From an uncultured Pseudomonadota bacterium (GTDB lineage Bacteria; Pseudomonadota; Gammaproteobacteria; Burkholderiales; SG8-39): a stretch of DNA of 64,000 nt. The DNA lies in contig CAIKRR010000014.1 in assembly GCA_903829815.1 (NCBI GenBank), positions 124,001 to 188,000 on the forward strand. The letters are read 5' to 3'. Position numbers and translations under genes: made by a program. Under the pieces are notes generated by a model. It was not told the origin of the DNA and did not search any database. It worked only from the letters and a program-made list of their open reading frames with translations. Shown here piece by piece: positions 20,526 through 29,559 of this stretch; position 1 is the stretch's first letter, and each line of letters begins with the position of its first letter.

Positions 20526-21265
20526 GTCGGCTCAGCGCCTCGAACCTGAAGAAGCGATACGGTCGTCGTGTCGTGGTGAAAGACGTCTCGCTCGAGGTGC
20601 GCAGCGGCGAGGTCATCGGGCTGCTGGGCCCCAATGGCGCCGGCAAGACGACCTGCTTCTACATGATTGTCGGTCTGGTCGCTGCCGATGACGGGACGAT
20701 CGCGGTCGACGATGCGCGCATCACGCACTTGCCAATCCATCGCCGCGCCCACATGGGGCTGGCCTACCTGCCCCAGGAAGCGTCGGTCTTTCGCAAGCTC
20801 AGTGTCGCCGAAAATATCCAGGCCATTCTGGAACTCAACGCCGGCAGACCGCGCCCTGACGGCGGCACGCCGCAGCGCATCGGCGATGACCTTGACCACC
20901 TGCTGAGCGAACTGCGGATCGAGCACCTGCGCAACGCACCTGCCCTCTCCTTGTCAGGGGGCGAACGGCGGCGGGTCGAGATTGCTCGATCACTGGCGAC
21001 CTTTCCGCGATTCATACTGCTTGACGAACCCTTTGCCGGGGTCGATCCGATCGCCGTCGTCGAGATCCAGCGCATCATCGGTTTCCTGCGCGAGCGCTCG
21101 ATCGGCGTACTGATCACCGACCACAATGTCCGCGAAACCCTCGGCATCTGCGATCGGGCCTATATCATCAATGACGGCAGTGTGTTGCGAAGCGGTCATC
21201 CCGATGAAATCGTGGCCGACGAATCCGTGAGGCGCATCTACCTGGGCGAGAACTTCCGACTCTGA
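20522..21265 (+). CDS. lptB: LPS export ATPase LptB
   Basis: 247 residues. Walker A GPNGAGKT (36-43), the LptB-specific [15 protein letters not shown]-loop region, signature [15 protein letters not shown] and Walker [17 protein letters not shown]. It powers LptFG extraction of LPS from the inner membrane. It is followed after about 150 bases by rpoN, the conserved order from gamma- to betaproteobacteria. Confidence 0.97.
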   Translation: MSRLSASNLKKRYGRRVVVKDVSLEVRSGEVIGLLGPNGAGKTTCFYMIVGLVAADDGTIAVDDARITHLPIHRRAHMGLAYLPQEASVFRKLSVAENIQAILELNAGRPRPDGGTPQRIGDDLDHLLSELRIEHLRNAPALSLSGGERRRVEIARSLATFPRFILLDEPFAGVDPIAVVEIQRIIGFLRERSIGVLITDHNVRETLGICDRAYIINDGSVLRSGHPDEIVADESVRRIYLGENFRL

Positions 21266-21415
21266 GCGAGGGCAGCACCGTCACGGGCCGCCTTTGCGTG
21301 GCAAAATTCATACCAGCATGAATTGTCTGCGGTTCGACACCTTTCCGATGGCGTTGTCCGCTCCCGACGAGCCTGTCGCCGAAACCACTCCTTCCACCCC
21401 GAGCACGCCCCCGTC

Positions 21416-22843
21416 ATGAGACAGAGCCTGCAGATTCGCGTGTCGCAGCAACTCGCGCTCACCCCGCAGTTGCAGCAGTCGCTGAAGATTCTGCAACTCT
21501 CGGCGCAGGAACTCGACCAGGAAATCGACCGGGCGCTCGGCGACAACCCATTGCTCGAGCGCGAGGACATACCTGAACCAGCCCGCGATACGGTCTTCGT
21601 GGCCGGGGCTGCGCAGCCGGTCAGCGTCGAGATGCCGCGGGAAACAACGCCCGATCAAGGCACGATCATGCAAGACTGGGCCGATGCCGCGTGGATGCCC
21701 GGGCCGCGTCGTGACGATGATGACGAGCGCGATCGCGACGGTGCCCAGATCGCCGGCGACGGGCCGGACCTGCGCGAGCACCTCTTGTCGCAACTGGTGC
21801 TGTTGCGGCTCGAACGGCGGGCACAGGCTCTGCTTGAACTGCTGATCGACGATCTGAATGAAGACGGCTTCATGACTCAGGGCCTGGACGAAATACAGGC
21901 CATGCTGCCCGAGGAACTGGGCATCACCGCCGCTGAAGTGGAACTCGCACTGGCCAGACTCCAGGGACTCGACCCCTGCGGGGTAGGCGCTCGTACCCTG
22001 CCCGAATGCCTCGAGTTGCAATTGCTTGCGCTGCCAGAATCGACCCCGTCGCGCAGTTTCGCGCTGGCGGCGGTGCGCGATCACCTCGAGCTGATCGCGG
22101 CACGCGACTTCCCGCGCTTGCGCAAGCTCCTCGCTTGCGACGATGAAGACCTGCGCGGGCTGCAGCAACTGATCCGCACGCTGAACCCGCGGCCCGGCGC
22201 CCAGTTTGCCCGCAGCGAAACGCGCTATGTCGTTGCCGATATCGTGGTTCGAAAGTCGCGTGGCGAGTGGACCGCGCAACTGAACCCGGCAGCGATGCCC
22301 AAATTGCGCGTCAGTCCGGTCTACGCCGCCCTGCTGAGCGGCATGCGCGCCGCTGCGAGAGGAGGTCTGTCAACCCAGATGCAGGAAGCCCGCACGCTGA
22401 TCAAGAACGTTCAGCAGCGCTACGAGACGATCCAGCGCATTGCTCAGGCCATCGTCGATCGGCAGCGTCACTTTCTCGACCATGGCGAGGTCGGCATGCG
22501 CCCCTTGGTGCTGCGCGAGATCGCCGATGCGCTCGGTTGTGTCGAGTCGACCGTGTCGCGGGGCACCAACGGCAAGTACATGGCAACGCCGCGCGGTATC
22601 TTCGAGCTGAAGTACTTCTTCAGCAGCCACGTCTCGACAGACTCCGGTGGCGCCTGCTCGGCAACCGCCATTCGCGCACTGATCAGGCAGATGGTGTCCG
22701 ATGAAGACACGCGACAGCCGCTGTCCGACAGCCAGATTGCCGACACGTTGGGCAAGCAGGGCATTGTCGTTGCGCGGCGCACCATCGCCAAGTACCGCGA
22801 GTCATTGCAGATTCCGCCTGTGACTCTTCGCAAATCGCTTTGA
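21416..22843 (+). CDS. rpoN: RNA polymerase sigma-54 factor
   Basis: 475 residues from ATG 21416 (MRQSLQIRVSQQLALTPQLQ); the frame is open 31 codons further upstream without family similarity. Region I is Gln/Leu-rich (QQSLKILQLSAQELDQEI), followed by an acidic region II (DDDERDRDGAQ) and the core- and DNA-binding domains. The RpoN box ARRTIAKYRESL lies close to the C terminus. A sigma-54 activator is encoded in the same plus-strand series. Confidence 0.97.
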   Translation: MRQSLQIRVSQQLALTPQLQQSLKILQLSAQELDQEIDRALGDNPLLEREDIPEPARDTVFVAGAAQPVSVEMPRETTPDQGTIMQDWADAAWMPGPRRDDDDERDRDGAQIAGDGPDLREHLLSQLVLLRLERRAQALLELLIDDLNEDGFMTQGLDEIQAMLPEELGITAAEVELALARLQGLDPCGVGARTLPECLELQLLALPESTPSRSFALAAVRDHLELIAARDFPRLRKLLACDDEDLRGLQQLIRTLNPRPGAQFARSETRYVVADIVVRKSRGEWTAQLNPAAMPKLRVSPVYAALLSGMRAAARGGLSTQMQEARTLIKNVQQRYETIQRIAQAIVDRQRHFLDHGEVGMRPLVLREIADALGCVESTVSRGTNGKYMATPRGIFELKYFFSSHVSTDSGGACSATAIRALIRQMVSDEDTRQPLSDSQIADTLGKQGIVVARRTIAKYRESLQIPPVTLRKSL

Positions 22844-22953
22844 GCCCGCGCGAACAAAAAGCGTTTGACAGGGGCATACTGGACATCAGGTTGGTGGCGA
22901 TGCACTCGTCATCGATCCCGGGATGTTCATACCACCCAGCGGAGGAACAGAGC

Positions 22954-23283
22954 ATGAACCTGAGTGTCAGCGGTCATCATCTGAGTGTCACACCGGCCAT
23001 CCGAACCTATGTCGAGAGCAAGCTCGAGCGTGTATTGCGTCACTTCGACCACATCATCGACGTGCACGTGATCCTCTCGGTGCAGAAACTGCGTCAATGT
23101 GCCGAGGTCACCCTGCATGCGAGCGGCAAGGACATCTTCGCGCAGGCTGAGCACGAAAACCTCTATGCGGCCATCGACGAATTGATCGACAAGCTTGACC
23201 GTGCAGTCATGAAGCACAAGGATCGGGCCTACGGACATCCGCACGAATCACTGAAGCACCACGAACCGGACGAAGCTGTCTGA
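22954..23283 (+). CDS. hpf: Ribosome hibernation-promoting factor (HPF/YhbH)
   Basis: 109 residues from ATG 22954, which has a strong GGAGGA ribosome-binding site ten bases upstream; a longer open frame overlapping rpoN is rejected. The short-HPF fold is recognisable: MNLSVSGHHLSVTPAIRTYVE, VHVILSVQK and DIFAQAEHENLYAAIDELIDKL. It binds the 30S decoding region to form inactive ribosomes in stationary phase. Conserved position between rpoN and ptsN. Confidence 0.94.
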   Translation: MNLSVSGHHLSVTPAIRTYVESKLERVLRHFDHIIDVHVILSVQKLRQCAEVTLHASGKDIFAQAEHENLYAAIDELIDKLDRAVMKHKDRAYGHPHESLKHHEPDEAV

Positions 23284-23301
23284 GCGGACACCCGTTCATC
23301 C

Positions 23302-23787
23302 ATGCAGACCCTGGCAAATCTCCTTTCGCCCCAGCGCATCGTTCTCGACCTCGAGGCCAGCAGCAAGAAGCGGCTGTTCGAGCAAGCCGGCCTGCTGTTC
23401 GAGAACACGCACGATCTGCCGCGGGTTCGAGTCTATGACAGCCTGTTTGCCCGCGAACGGCTGGGCTCCACCGGCCTGGGCCAGGGCGTTGCCATCCCGC
23501 ATGGCCGCATCAAGGGGCTGCGCGGCACCGCCGGCGCACTGCTGCGGTTGCGCACACCAATCCCCTTCGAGGCACCCGACGGTGCACCGGTCGGGCTGGC
23601 CTTCGTGCTGATGGTGCCCGAGCGGGCAAGCAGTCGGCACCTTGCCATCCTTTCACAACTGGCCGAACTACTGTCCGACCGACCGCTGCGCGAGCAACTG
23701 CAGTCGGCGCCCGATACGGCCACCATCCACCAGATACTCTCGACCTGGCAACCCCATGTTACAGACCAGCGTAGCGCGACTCGTTGA
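23302..23787 (+). CDS. ptsN: Nitrogen-PTS EIIA protein
   Basis: 161 residues, EIIA-Ntr fold, with phosphorylatable His67 in GQGVAIPHGRIKG. End component of the regulatory PTS-Ntr phosphorelay, linked to nitrogen and potassium signalling. It overlaps the hprK start by 32 bases, so the two are probably translated together. No EI-Ntr or NPr gene is in the window. Confidence 0.94.
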   Translation: MQTLANLLSPQRIVLDLEASSKKRLFEQAGLLFENTHDLPRVRVYDSLFARERLGSTGLGQGVAIPHGRIKGLRGTAGALLRLRTPIPFEAPDGAPVGLAFVLMVPERASSRHLAILSQLAELLSDRPLREQLQSAPDTATIHQILSTWQPHVTDQRSATR

Positions 23788-24739
23788 AGACAATGGCGGC
23801 AAGCTCGGCTTGCAATGGCGCTGCGGCAACGGCCGTGGGCTGATCGCGCGTGACCCGTCGGAGTCGGCCGCCACAGTCGGCCACCTGAACCTCATACACC
23901 CCAACCGCATTCAGGTTCTCGGCCCGCACGAGGATGCACACCTGCAAGCCCTGTCCGCCACTGCACTGGCAGAGCTTCTGGGCACGCTCATGGCAGCACG
24001 GCCTGCCGCGCTGATCGTGGCCGATGGCCTCACCGTGCCGGCCGACCTCCTGGCTGCCGCCCAGAGCGCCCGCATCGACCTCCTGTCCACTGCTCAACCC
24101 GCTCACTGGATCATCGACAAACTGCGGCGCTATCTGGCACGCGCCCTGGCAGAATCCACCGAACGTCACGGCGTGTTCGTCGACGTGCTGGGTGTCGGCG
24201 TCCTGATCACCGGTGATTCAGGCTCGGGCAAGAGCGAACTGGGTCTCGAACTGATCAGTCGCGGCCACGGCCTGGTGGCCGATGACGTCGTCGACATCTC
24301 GCGCATCTCTGCCAGCACCCTCGAAGGTCACTGCCCTGCCCTGCTCAAGGACTTTCTGGAAGTTCGTGGCCTGGGCGTACTCAACATCAGGACGGTATTC
24401 GGTGAAACGGCGGTTCGCCCACGCATGATCCTGCGCTTGATCGTTCACCTCGATCGGCCCTCGCAACAGGTAGTGGCCGAACGTCTGCCGCTGCACGCTC
24501 TGTCGGAAGAAGTGCTGGGGGTCACGATACCCAAGGTCGTGATACCCGTGGCCGCCGGACGAAACCTTGCGGTACTGCTCGAAGCAGCCGTGCGCAACTG
24601 GGTGTTGCGCAATCGAGGGCTCGACAGCACCGCCGAATTCATTCAGCGACAACAGGCCGCGATGCTGGCCGACTCATCCGACCCATCCGACTCATCCGAA
24701 ACCGCGGACACCCGCGCCGAATCAGGCAAACCACGCTGA
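23756..24739 (+). CDS. hprK: HPr kinase/phosphorylase
   Basis: Bifunctional enzyme acting on the regulatory serine of HPr. 327 residues from ATG 23756. His139 (ERHG), Walker A GDSGSGKS (153-160) and the HprK signature LEVRGLGVLN (201-210) are present. Proteobacterial HprK proteins belong with the ptsN cluster, as here. The C terminus is extended by a Ser/Asp tail encoded by a 9-bp tandem repeat (24672-24698). Confidence 0.95.
   Translation: MLQTSVARLVEDNGGKLGLQWRCGNGRGLIARDPSESAATVGHLNLIHPNRIQVLGPHEDAHLQALSATALAELLGTLMAARPAALIVADGLTVPADLLAAAQSARIDLLSTAQPAHWIIDKLRRYLARALAESTERHGVFVDVLGVGVLITGDSGSGKSELGLELISRGHGLVADDVVDISRISASTLEGHCPALLKDFLEVRGLGVLNIRTVFGETAVRPRMILRLIVHLDRPSQQVVAERLPLHALSEEVLGVTIPKVVIPVAAGRNLAVLLEAAVRNWVLRNRGLDSTAEFIQRQQAAMLADSSDPSDSSETADTRAESGKPR
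24672..24698 (+). repeat. 9-bp tandem repeat within the 3' end of hprK
   Basis: Three adjacent copies of ACTCATCCG (the middle one ACCCATCCG), in frame, encoding a Ser/Asp/Pro-rich stretch near the C terminus of HprK. A short in-frame microsatellite of this kind can change length without breaking the protein. Confidence 0.8.
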
Positions 24740-24750
24740 CCAGACGCTGC

Positions 24751-24768
24751 CAGGCCCCCATCGGCCTG
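24751..24768 (+). terminator. Possible hairpin terminator after hprK
   Basis: CAGGCC and GGCCTG flank a six-base loop, 11 bases after the hprK stop and before the separate promoter-like TATAAT of the next gene. The stem is only six pairs and there is no U-tract, so the call is tentative. Confidence 0.3.
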
Positions 24769-24803
24769 AAGCGCCCCCACGCATTGAAACGCAACAAAGT
24801 CCC

Positions 24804-24809
24804 TATAAT
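24804..24809 (+). promoter_or_regulatory. Consensus -10 box upstream of the psiF-like gene
   Basis: A perfect TATAAT, 80 bases before the ATG at 24890, in the 150-base gap after hprK. No good -35 lies at 16-18 bases (TTGAAA at 24785-24790 is only 13 away). The gap and the -10 suggest independent transcription of the small gene. No obvious Pho box was seen by eye. Confidence 0.4.
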
Positions 24810-24889
24810 CGTACGCACATGCCTGCCGAACGCCGATCCGGCGCGGATCAGGGCGGCTTCTGGCGTGTTACCTCAACCGGGAGATTCGA

Positions 24890-25168
24890 ATGCGCAGACT
24901 ACTGACCACGCTCGCGATCGTCGGCCTCGTTGCAGCATCGACAGCACACGCAGCCACACCGCAACAGGAGAAAATGGGGGCCTGCAACAAGGAGGCTACC
25001 GGCATGAAGGGCGATGATCGCAAGGACTTCATGAAGAAGTGTCTGAGCGCAGAGGCGCCGCCGGCCAAGATGACCCAGCAGGAGAAGATGACAGCGTGCA
25101 ACAAGGAAGCCAGCGGCAAGAAGGGCGATGAGCGCAAGGACTTCATGAGCACCTGTCTCAAGGGCTGA
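24890..25168 (+). CDS. PsiF-repeat periplasmic small protein
   Basis: 92 residues: a signal peptide (RRLLTTLAIVGLVAASTAHA), then two near-identical PsiF repeats of about 31 residues. Each contains QQEKM, ACNKEA, KGD(D/E)RKDFM and a final Cys-Leu, so there are two cysteines per repeat. PsiF was named in E. coli as phosphate-starvation-inducible; its function is unknown. It sits between hprK and rapZ, breaking an otherwise conserved neighbourhood, and has its own promoter-like sequence. Confidence 0.88.
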   Translation: MRRLLTTLAIVGLVAASTAHAATPQQEKMGACNKEATGMKGDDRKDFMKKCLSAEAPPAKMTQQEKMTACNKEASGKKGDERKDFMSTCLKG

Positions 25169-25177
25169 GCGGACGGC

Positions 25178-26041
25178 ATGCTCCTCGTGGTCATCACCGG
25201 GCTCTCGGGCTCGGGCAAGAGCGTCGCCATCAACGTGCTCGAGGATGCTGATTTCTACTGTGTCGACAATCTGCCGGCGCCTCTGGTACCCGAGACGGTT
25301 CGGTTTCTGCGTGACAATCAGCACGAGCGGGTCGCCATCACCGTCGACGCCCGTTCGGGCGGCAGTCTTGCCGGCATTCCCGAGAGCCTTGCCGCGCTGC
25401 GCAGTCAGGGCGTGGATGTACGGCTGATCTTTCTGAACGCACGCATCGGGTCGCTGGTCCGTCGCTTCAAGGAAACACGTCGCAAGCATCCCTTGAGCGA
25501 CGGCACCCGCACGCTTGAAGAATGTCTTGCTCATGAAGCGGCGCTGGTCGCACCGCTTGCCGAGTCGGCACATGTGATCGACACCAGCGATCTCGCACCC
25601 AATGCGCTCAGAGCCTGGATCAAGGATCTGGTCGAAGTGGGGCAGGACAACCTCACACTCATCTTCGAATCGTTCGGCTACAAGAACGGGCTGCCCCTCA
25701 ACGCCGACCTGGTGTTCGACGTGCGCCACTTGCCCAACCCGTTCTACGACCCGACCTTGCGACCGTTCAGCGGCCTTGACCGGCCGGTGACCGAATTTCT
25801 GGAAGCGCAGCCCGATGTTCCGGTGCTGCTCTCGCAGATCGGCGACTTCATCGAGCGGTGGCTTCCGGCCTACCGGCGCGATAATCGATCCTACCTGTGT
25901 GTTGCCATTGGCTGCACCGGCGGACAGCACCGCTCGGTCTACCTGGCCGAACAACTGGCAGTGCGCTTCCGTCCGTCGACGCCGGTACTCATTCGCCATC
26001 GTCAACTCGACACCGTGGCCAGAGCGCAGGCCGGGCGTTAA
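25178..26041 (+). CDS. rapZ: RNase adapter protein RapZ
   Basis: 287 residues. N-terminal P-loop GLSGSGKS (8-15), the family motif CVDNLPAPLVPE, and the C-terminal RNA-binding segment with AIGCTGGQHRSVYLAEQL. In enterics RapZ senses glucosamine-6-phosphate and steers RNase E to the sRNA GlmZ; whether that holds in betaproteobacteria is not known to me. It begins nine bases after the PsiF-like gene. Confidence 0.94.
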   Translation: MLLVVITGLSGSGKSVAINVLEDADFYCVDNLPAPLVPETVRFLRDNQHERVAITVDARSGGSLAGIPESLAALRSQGVDVRLIFLNARIGSLVRRFKETRRKHPLSDGTRTLEECLAHEAALVAPLAESAHVIDTSDLAPNALRAWIKDLVEVGQDNLTLIFESFGYKNGLPLNADLVFDVRHLPNPFYDPTLRPFSGLDRPVTEFLEAQPDVPVLLSQIGDFIERWLPAYRRDNRSYLCVAIGCTGGQHRSVYLAEQLAVRFRPSTPVLIRHRQLDTVARAQAGR

Positions 26042-26084
26042 GCTCTCGGTCCGATTCTCGATCAAGCTACAGGATGTACTCGCC

Positions 26085-26714
26085 ATGACCCCAGCACGCA
26101 GCGTTACCGTCGCCCTTACGGGCGCTTCCGGCATGGCCTACGGTCTGCGCCTGCTCGAGTGCCTGGTGAAAAGTGGCGTTCGCGTTTCGCTCCTCTACAC
26201 CCAGGCAGCTCACGTGGTCGCCAAGCAGGAACTGGACCTCGTCCTGCCACCCCGTGCCACCGACGCCGAGCGATACTTTGGCGAACGCTACGGTGCCCAG
26301 CCCGGGCAGTTGCGCGCCTACGGTCGAGAAGACTGGTTCTCGCCGGTTGCATCCGGATCAAACCCCAATGACGCGATGGTGATCTGCCCGTGCACGATGG
26401 GTACGCTCGCATCGCTCGCAGCCGGCATGTCCGACAACCTGATCGAGCGGGCAGCCGACGTCACGATGAAGGAGCGTCGAACCCTCGTGATCGTGCCCCG
26501 TGAAGCGCCGTTCTCGGTCGTTCACCTCGAGAACATGCTGCGTCTGGCCCGTGCCGGCGTCGTCATCCTGCCAGCCAATCCGGGCTTCTATCACCGCCCC
26601 ACGCAGGTGGAGGCGATCATCGACTTCATCGTGGCACGCATCCTCGATCACATCGGCGTGCCGCACGAACTGATGGCCCGCTGGGGGCGTGGCGAGGCGG
26701 GTGCCGCCTCGTGA
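26085..26714 (+). CDS. ubiX: Flavin prenyltransferase UbiX
   Basis: Makes prenylated FMN, the cofactor of UbiD-type decarboxylases in ubiquinone synthesis. 209 residues from ATG 26085. Motifs: ALTGASGMAYGLRLLE, ICPCTMGTLASLAAG, DNLIERAADVTMKE and PREAPFSVVHLENM, all typical of UbiX/Pad1. No ubiD gene is adjacent. Confidence 0.95.
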   Translation: MTPARSVTVALTGASGMAYGLRLLECLVKSGVRVSLLYTQAAHVVAKQELDLVLPPRATDAERYFGERYGAQPGQLRAYGREDWFSPVASGSNPNDAMVICPCTMGTLASLAAGMSDNLIERAADVTMKERRTLVIVPREAPFSVVHLENMLRLARAGVVILPANPGFYHRPTQVEAIIDFIVARILDHIGVPHELMARWGRGEAGAAS

Positions 26715-27313
26715 GCGACATGACGATCGGTGATCTGCCGATCTTTCCACTCAACACGGTGCTGTTTCCCGACGGGCTTCTGCCGCTGCGCATCTTCGAG
26801 GCGCGCTACATGGACATGGCGCGCAATGCGCTGAGAACCGGTACGCCGTTCGGGGTCTGTCGCATCCGTGCAGGCGCCGAGGTGGGCGCACCTGCCGAGC
26901 CTGAATCGGTGGGGACGCTGGCCCACATCATCGACTGTGACATGGAGCAACTGGGACTCCTCCTGGTGCGAACCCGGGGTGGCGATCGCTTCCGGGTCCT
27001 GGAGAGCCGTGTCACCAGCCAGGGGCTGATACTGGCCCGGGTGCAGCGTCTGCCGCTGGCCGAAGACTCACCCCTGCCCGAAGCCTATCGAGCATGCGTC
27101 CGACTGCTCAACGCGGTGGCCACTCAGCAGAAGGAAGCGCCCTTTCTCGATCCGCAGCGTCCCGACTCAGCGCACTGGGTCGGACATCGACTGAGCGAGA
27201 TACTGCCCTTGCCCGGCTCGATCAGGCAGCAGTTGCTCGAACTCGATGACAGCCTGGCACGCCTGCAGGTACTGATGCAGTTTCTCGAAAAACACGGTCT
27301 GGTGATCCGCTGA
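26711..27313 (+). CDS. LON substrate-binding-domain protein
   Basis: 200 residues consisting of a stand-alone LON N-terminal domain (IFPLNTVLFPDGLLPLRIFE, MDMARNALRTGTPFGVC, GTLAHIIDCD) without the AAA+ or protease domains. Such proteins are widespread but their biochemical role is unclear. The GTG at 26711 overlaps the ubiX stop (GTGA); an ATG three codons later is an alternative. It is convergent with mutY. Confidence 0.88.
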   Translation: MSDMTIGDLPIFPLNTVLFPDGLLPLRIFEARYMDMARNALRTGTPFGVCRIRAGAEVGAPAEPESVGTLAHIIDCDMEQLGLLLVRTRGGDRFRVLESRVTSQGLILARVQRLPLAEDSPLPEAYRACVRLLNAVATQQKEAPFLDPQRPDSAHWVGHRLSEILPLPGSIRQQLLELDDSLARLQVLMQFLEKHGLVIR

Positions 27314-27369
27314 AATCGAACGCTGAACCGGGCCCTGAAAAGATCTCCGCCGCGTCGCTGAAGGGCGTC

Positions 27370-28530
27370 TCACGCAGGCAGATCGAGAGCTCCCTGCGGG
27401 GATTGCCCAGCGCAGAGGCTGGCCAGAATACGGCGCACCGGTACCGGTACTGCCGCCGATCCTGCCTCGGCAAGCGGCAGCCAGAGTGCACCGGGCTCGC
27501 CAAGGCTTGCCTGCCTGCCCAGAACCCGCACGGCCAGAGGATCGATATCGAGCGAAAAGTGGGTAAACCCGTGGCGCAGACGCGGCAGCGGGCGTAGCTC
27601 GATCACTTCAAGCCCGAATCGTTGGCGGGCCACGAGCACTGGATCGTCGCCCGCCTGCAACTCAGGCAGACTCCAGAGCCCGCCCCAGATGCCGGTCGAC
27701 GGACGGCGCTCGAGGAGCACGTCATCGCCTTGCAAGAGCACGAGCATCGAGGTGGCGCGAAGCGGTTGCACCCGGCGTGCCCTGGGCGTGGGCAATTCGT
27801 GAACCCTGTTCTGCAGACGGGCCTCACAATCGACGGCGACCGGGCAGCGCTCACAGGCAGGACGGGCGCGCGTGCACACCGTTGCTCCAAGGTCCATCAG
27901 CCCCTGACAGTAGGCAATGAGGTCTTCTGACGCGGATACCGGGGATGCTGGGGATACCTCGGAAGACCGGGACACACCCGGCAGGAAGGTCTCGGCAACG
28001 GCCCAGAGCCGCGCAAGCACTGCGCTCGAGGCTGGCAGACCCTCAATCGCCTGATGGCGCGCCAGTACCCGCTTGACGTTGCCATCGAGAATGGCCTCAC
28101 GCGCGCCGAACGCAAAAGTGGCGATGGCTGCTGCGGTGGAGCGCCCTATGCCGGGCAGTTGCTCGATGGCCTCGCGGCTGGCCGGCATCTGCCCTGCGTG
28201 CCGCTCGACCATCAGTGCGGCCGCACGATGCAGATTGCGCGCCCGCGAGTAGTAGCCAAGCCCGCTCCACAATTGCATGACCGCATCGATGGGAGCAGCC
28301 GCCAGCGACGATATGTCAGGGAAACGCGCAAGGAAACGCTCGTAGTAGGGCATCACGGTGCCTACCTGGGTCTGTTGCAGCATGATCTCCGAGAGCCAGA
28401 TGCGGTAAGCGTCTCGCGTGTTCTGCCAGGGCAGATCGTGGCGCCCCTGACGCCGCTGCCAGTCGATCAGGCGTGCCGAAAATGACGCTGCCCCATCGGG
28501 GCGAGGCGCCGCATCCTGCCGCTCAGGCAT
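27370..28530 (-). CDS. mutY: Adenine DNA glycosylase
   Basis: Removes adenine mispaired with 8-oxoguanine. 386 residues from ATG 28530, the start nearest the end of the upstream nucleotidase gene (8-base overlap). Catalytic Glu48 (WLSEIMLQQTQV), helix-hairpin-helix LPGIGRSTAAAI with Asp149 (AILDGNVKRVL), and the 4Fe-4S ligands C219-X6-C226-X2-C229-X5-C235 are present. The C-terminal NUDIX-like 8-oxoG recognition domain is complete. A Ser/Pro insert (about 188-201) precedes the cluster. Confidence 0.95.
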   Translation of the reverse strand: MPERQDAAPRPDGAASFSARLIDWQRRQGRHDLPWQNTRDAYRIWLSEIMLQQTQVGTVMPYYERFLARFPDISSLAAAPIDAVMQLWSGLGYYSRARNLHRAAALMVERHAGQMPASREAIEQLPGIGRSTAAAIATFAFGAREAILDGNVKRVLARHQAIEGLPASSAVLARLWAVAETFLPGVSRSSEVSPASPVSASEDLIAYCQGLMDLGATVCTRARPACERCPVAVDCEARLQNRVHELPTPRARRVQPLRATSMLVLLQGDDVLLERRPSTGIWGGLWSLPELQAGDDPVLVARQRFGLEVIELRPLPRLRHGFTHFSLDIDPLAVRVLGRQASLGEPGALWLPLAEAGSAAVPVPVRRILASLCAGQSPQGALDLPA

Positions 28531-29428
28531 TGGATACGCCAAACGGCACATGACCCGCTGCAACGTGCTGCCGCGCCGAGTCCACGTGCGAGGTCTGGTC
28601 GTCAAAGTAGATATCGGCGCCGAAGGTCTTCAGGAACTCGCCCTTGTCGAGCCCACCCAGGAAGAGCGCTTCGTCGATACGGATCTCCCAGGCGCGCAGC
28701 GTGCGGATAACGCGCTCATGCGCCGGTGCCCCGCGCGCGGTTACGAGCGCGGTACGAATCGGCGACTGCTCCATCGGGTACTCCGACTGGATCCGGTGCA
28801 GCGCAGACAAAAAGGTCTTGAAAGGCCCACCCGAGAGCGGTTCACGCGCCGCGCTCGATTCGCTCGAGTGAAAGGCATCAAGCCCGTCGCGCTTGAACAC
28901 CCGCTCGGCCTCATCGGAAAAAAGGACTGCATCACCATCGAAGGCGATACGTAACTGTGCCGTGCGGTCAGCGGCATGATCGACGTTGGAGGGCACGATC
29001 GTTGCAGCGGCAAACCCGTCGGCCAGTGCGCGGCGCACATCGAGCGGGTTGGTCGACAAAAAGAGGTGTGTGCCAAAACTCGGCACATAGGGGTAGGTAC
29101 TCTCGCCACCGGTGAAGACCGCACGCGTGATGTCCAGACCATAGTGGCGTATCGAATGAAAGACCCGCAGTCCGGTATCGGCGGTGTTGCGCGACAGAAG
29201 CACCACTTCGACCCGGTGTCGTGCCGGTTCGCGGGCATTGAGCGCGAGGAGCTTCTGCACCAGCATGAAAGCCACGCCTGGCTCGAGCACTTCCTCTTCG
29301 CGCGCCAGCTGATAGGCATGATAGGCCTGGACGCCGCGCTCTTCGAATACCCGATTCGATTCCTCGAGATCAAACAGGGCCCGCGAAGATATCGCCACTA
29401 CCAGAACATCATCGAGATTGGCCGGCAT
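28523..29428 (-). CDS. Cytosolic 5'-nucleotidase family protein
   Basis: 301 residues resembling the bacterial members of the cN-I-type 5'-nucleotidase family (Pfam 5-nucleotidase). Supporting segments are LVVAISSRALFDLEESN, RVEVVLLSRNTADTGLRVF, AFDGDAVLFSDEAERVF and LGGLDKGEFLKTFGADIYFDDQ. The FDGD pair is the HAD-like acidic motif. It probably dephosphorylates nucleoside monophosphates; the specific base is not inferable. Overlaps mutY. Confidence 0.82.
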   Translation of the reverse strand: MPANLDDVLVVAISSRALFDLEESNRVFEERGVQAYHAYQLAREEEVLEPGVAFMLVQKLLALNAREPARHRVEVVLLSRNTADTGLRVFHSIRHYGLDITRAVFTGGESTYPYVPSFGTHLFLSTNPLDVRRALADGFAAATIVPSNVDHAADRTAQLRIAFDGDAVLFSDEAERVFKRDGLDAFHSSESSAAREPLSGGPFKTFLSALHRIQSEYPMEQSPIRTALVTARGAPAHERVIRTLRAWEIRIDEALFLGGLDKGEFLKTFGADIYFDDQTSHVDSARQHVAAGHVPFGVSNA

Positions 29429-29485
29429 GCGGTTTGGGGCAACACCCAGGAGGCAGTGCGAAGATGAGGCAACTCAGCGGCGGGC

Positions 29486-29559
29486 TGGAGCGGGTGAAGG
29501 GAATCGAACCCTCGTATGCAGCTTGGGAAGCTGCCGTTCTGCCATTGAACTACACCCGC
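29486..29559 (-). tRNA. tRNA-Gly, anticodon CCC
   Basis: A complete cloverleaf can be drawn on the minus strand: acceptor GCGGGTG/CACCCGC, D arm, anticodon stem GCAGC/GCTGC closing the loop TTCCCAA (anticodon CCC, reading GGG), and a T arm with GGTTCGATTCC. The discriminator is T and the terminal CCA is encoded (29486-29488). It stands alone, 57 bases upstream of the nucleotidase gene on the same strand. Confidence 0.95.

Noticed and set aside
22865-22887. TTGACA before hpf as a complete promoter
   Set aside because: The -35 is perfect, but no acceptable -10 lies 16-18 bases downstream, so I did not annotate it.
24899-26134. Minus-strand open frame of 411 codons across the psiF-like gene and rapZ
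   Set aside because: Antisense to genes with clear signal peptide, repeats and P-loop; no own motifs.
28523-28605. mutY start at 28605
   Set aside because: It would overlap the nucleotidase gene by more than 80 bases and adds residues without MutY similarity. ATG 28530 gives the expected short overlap.
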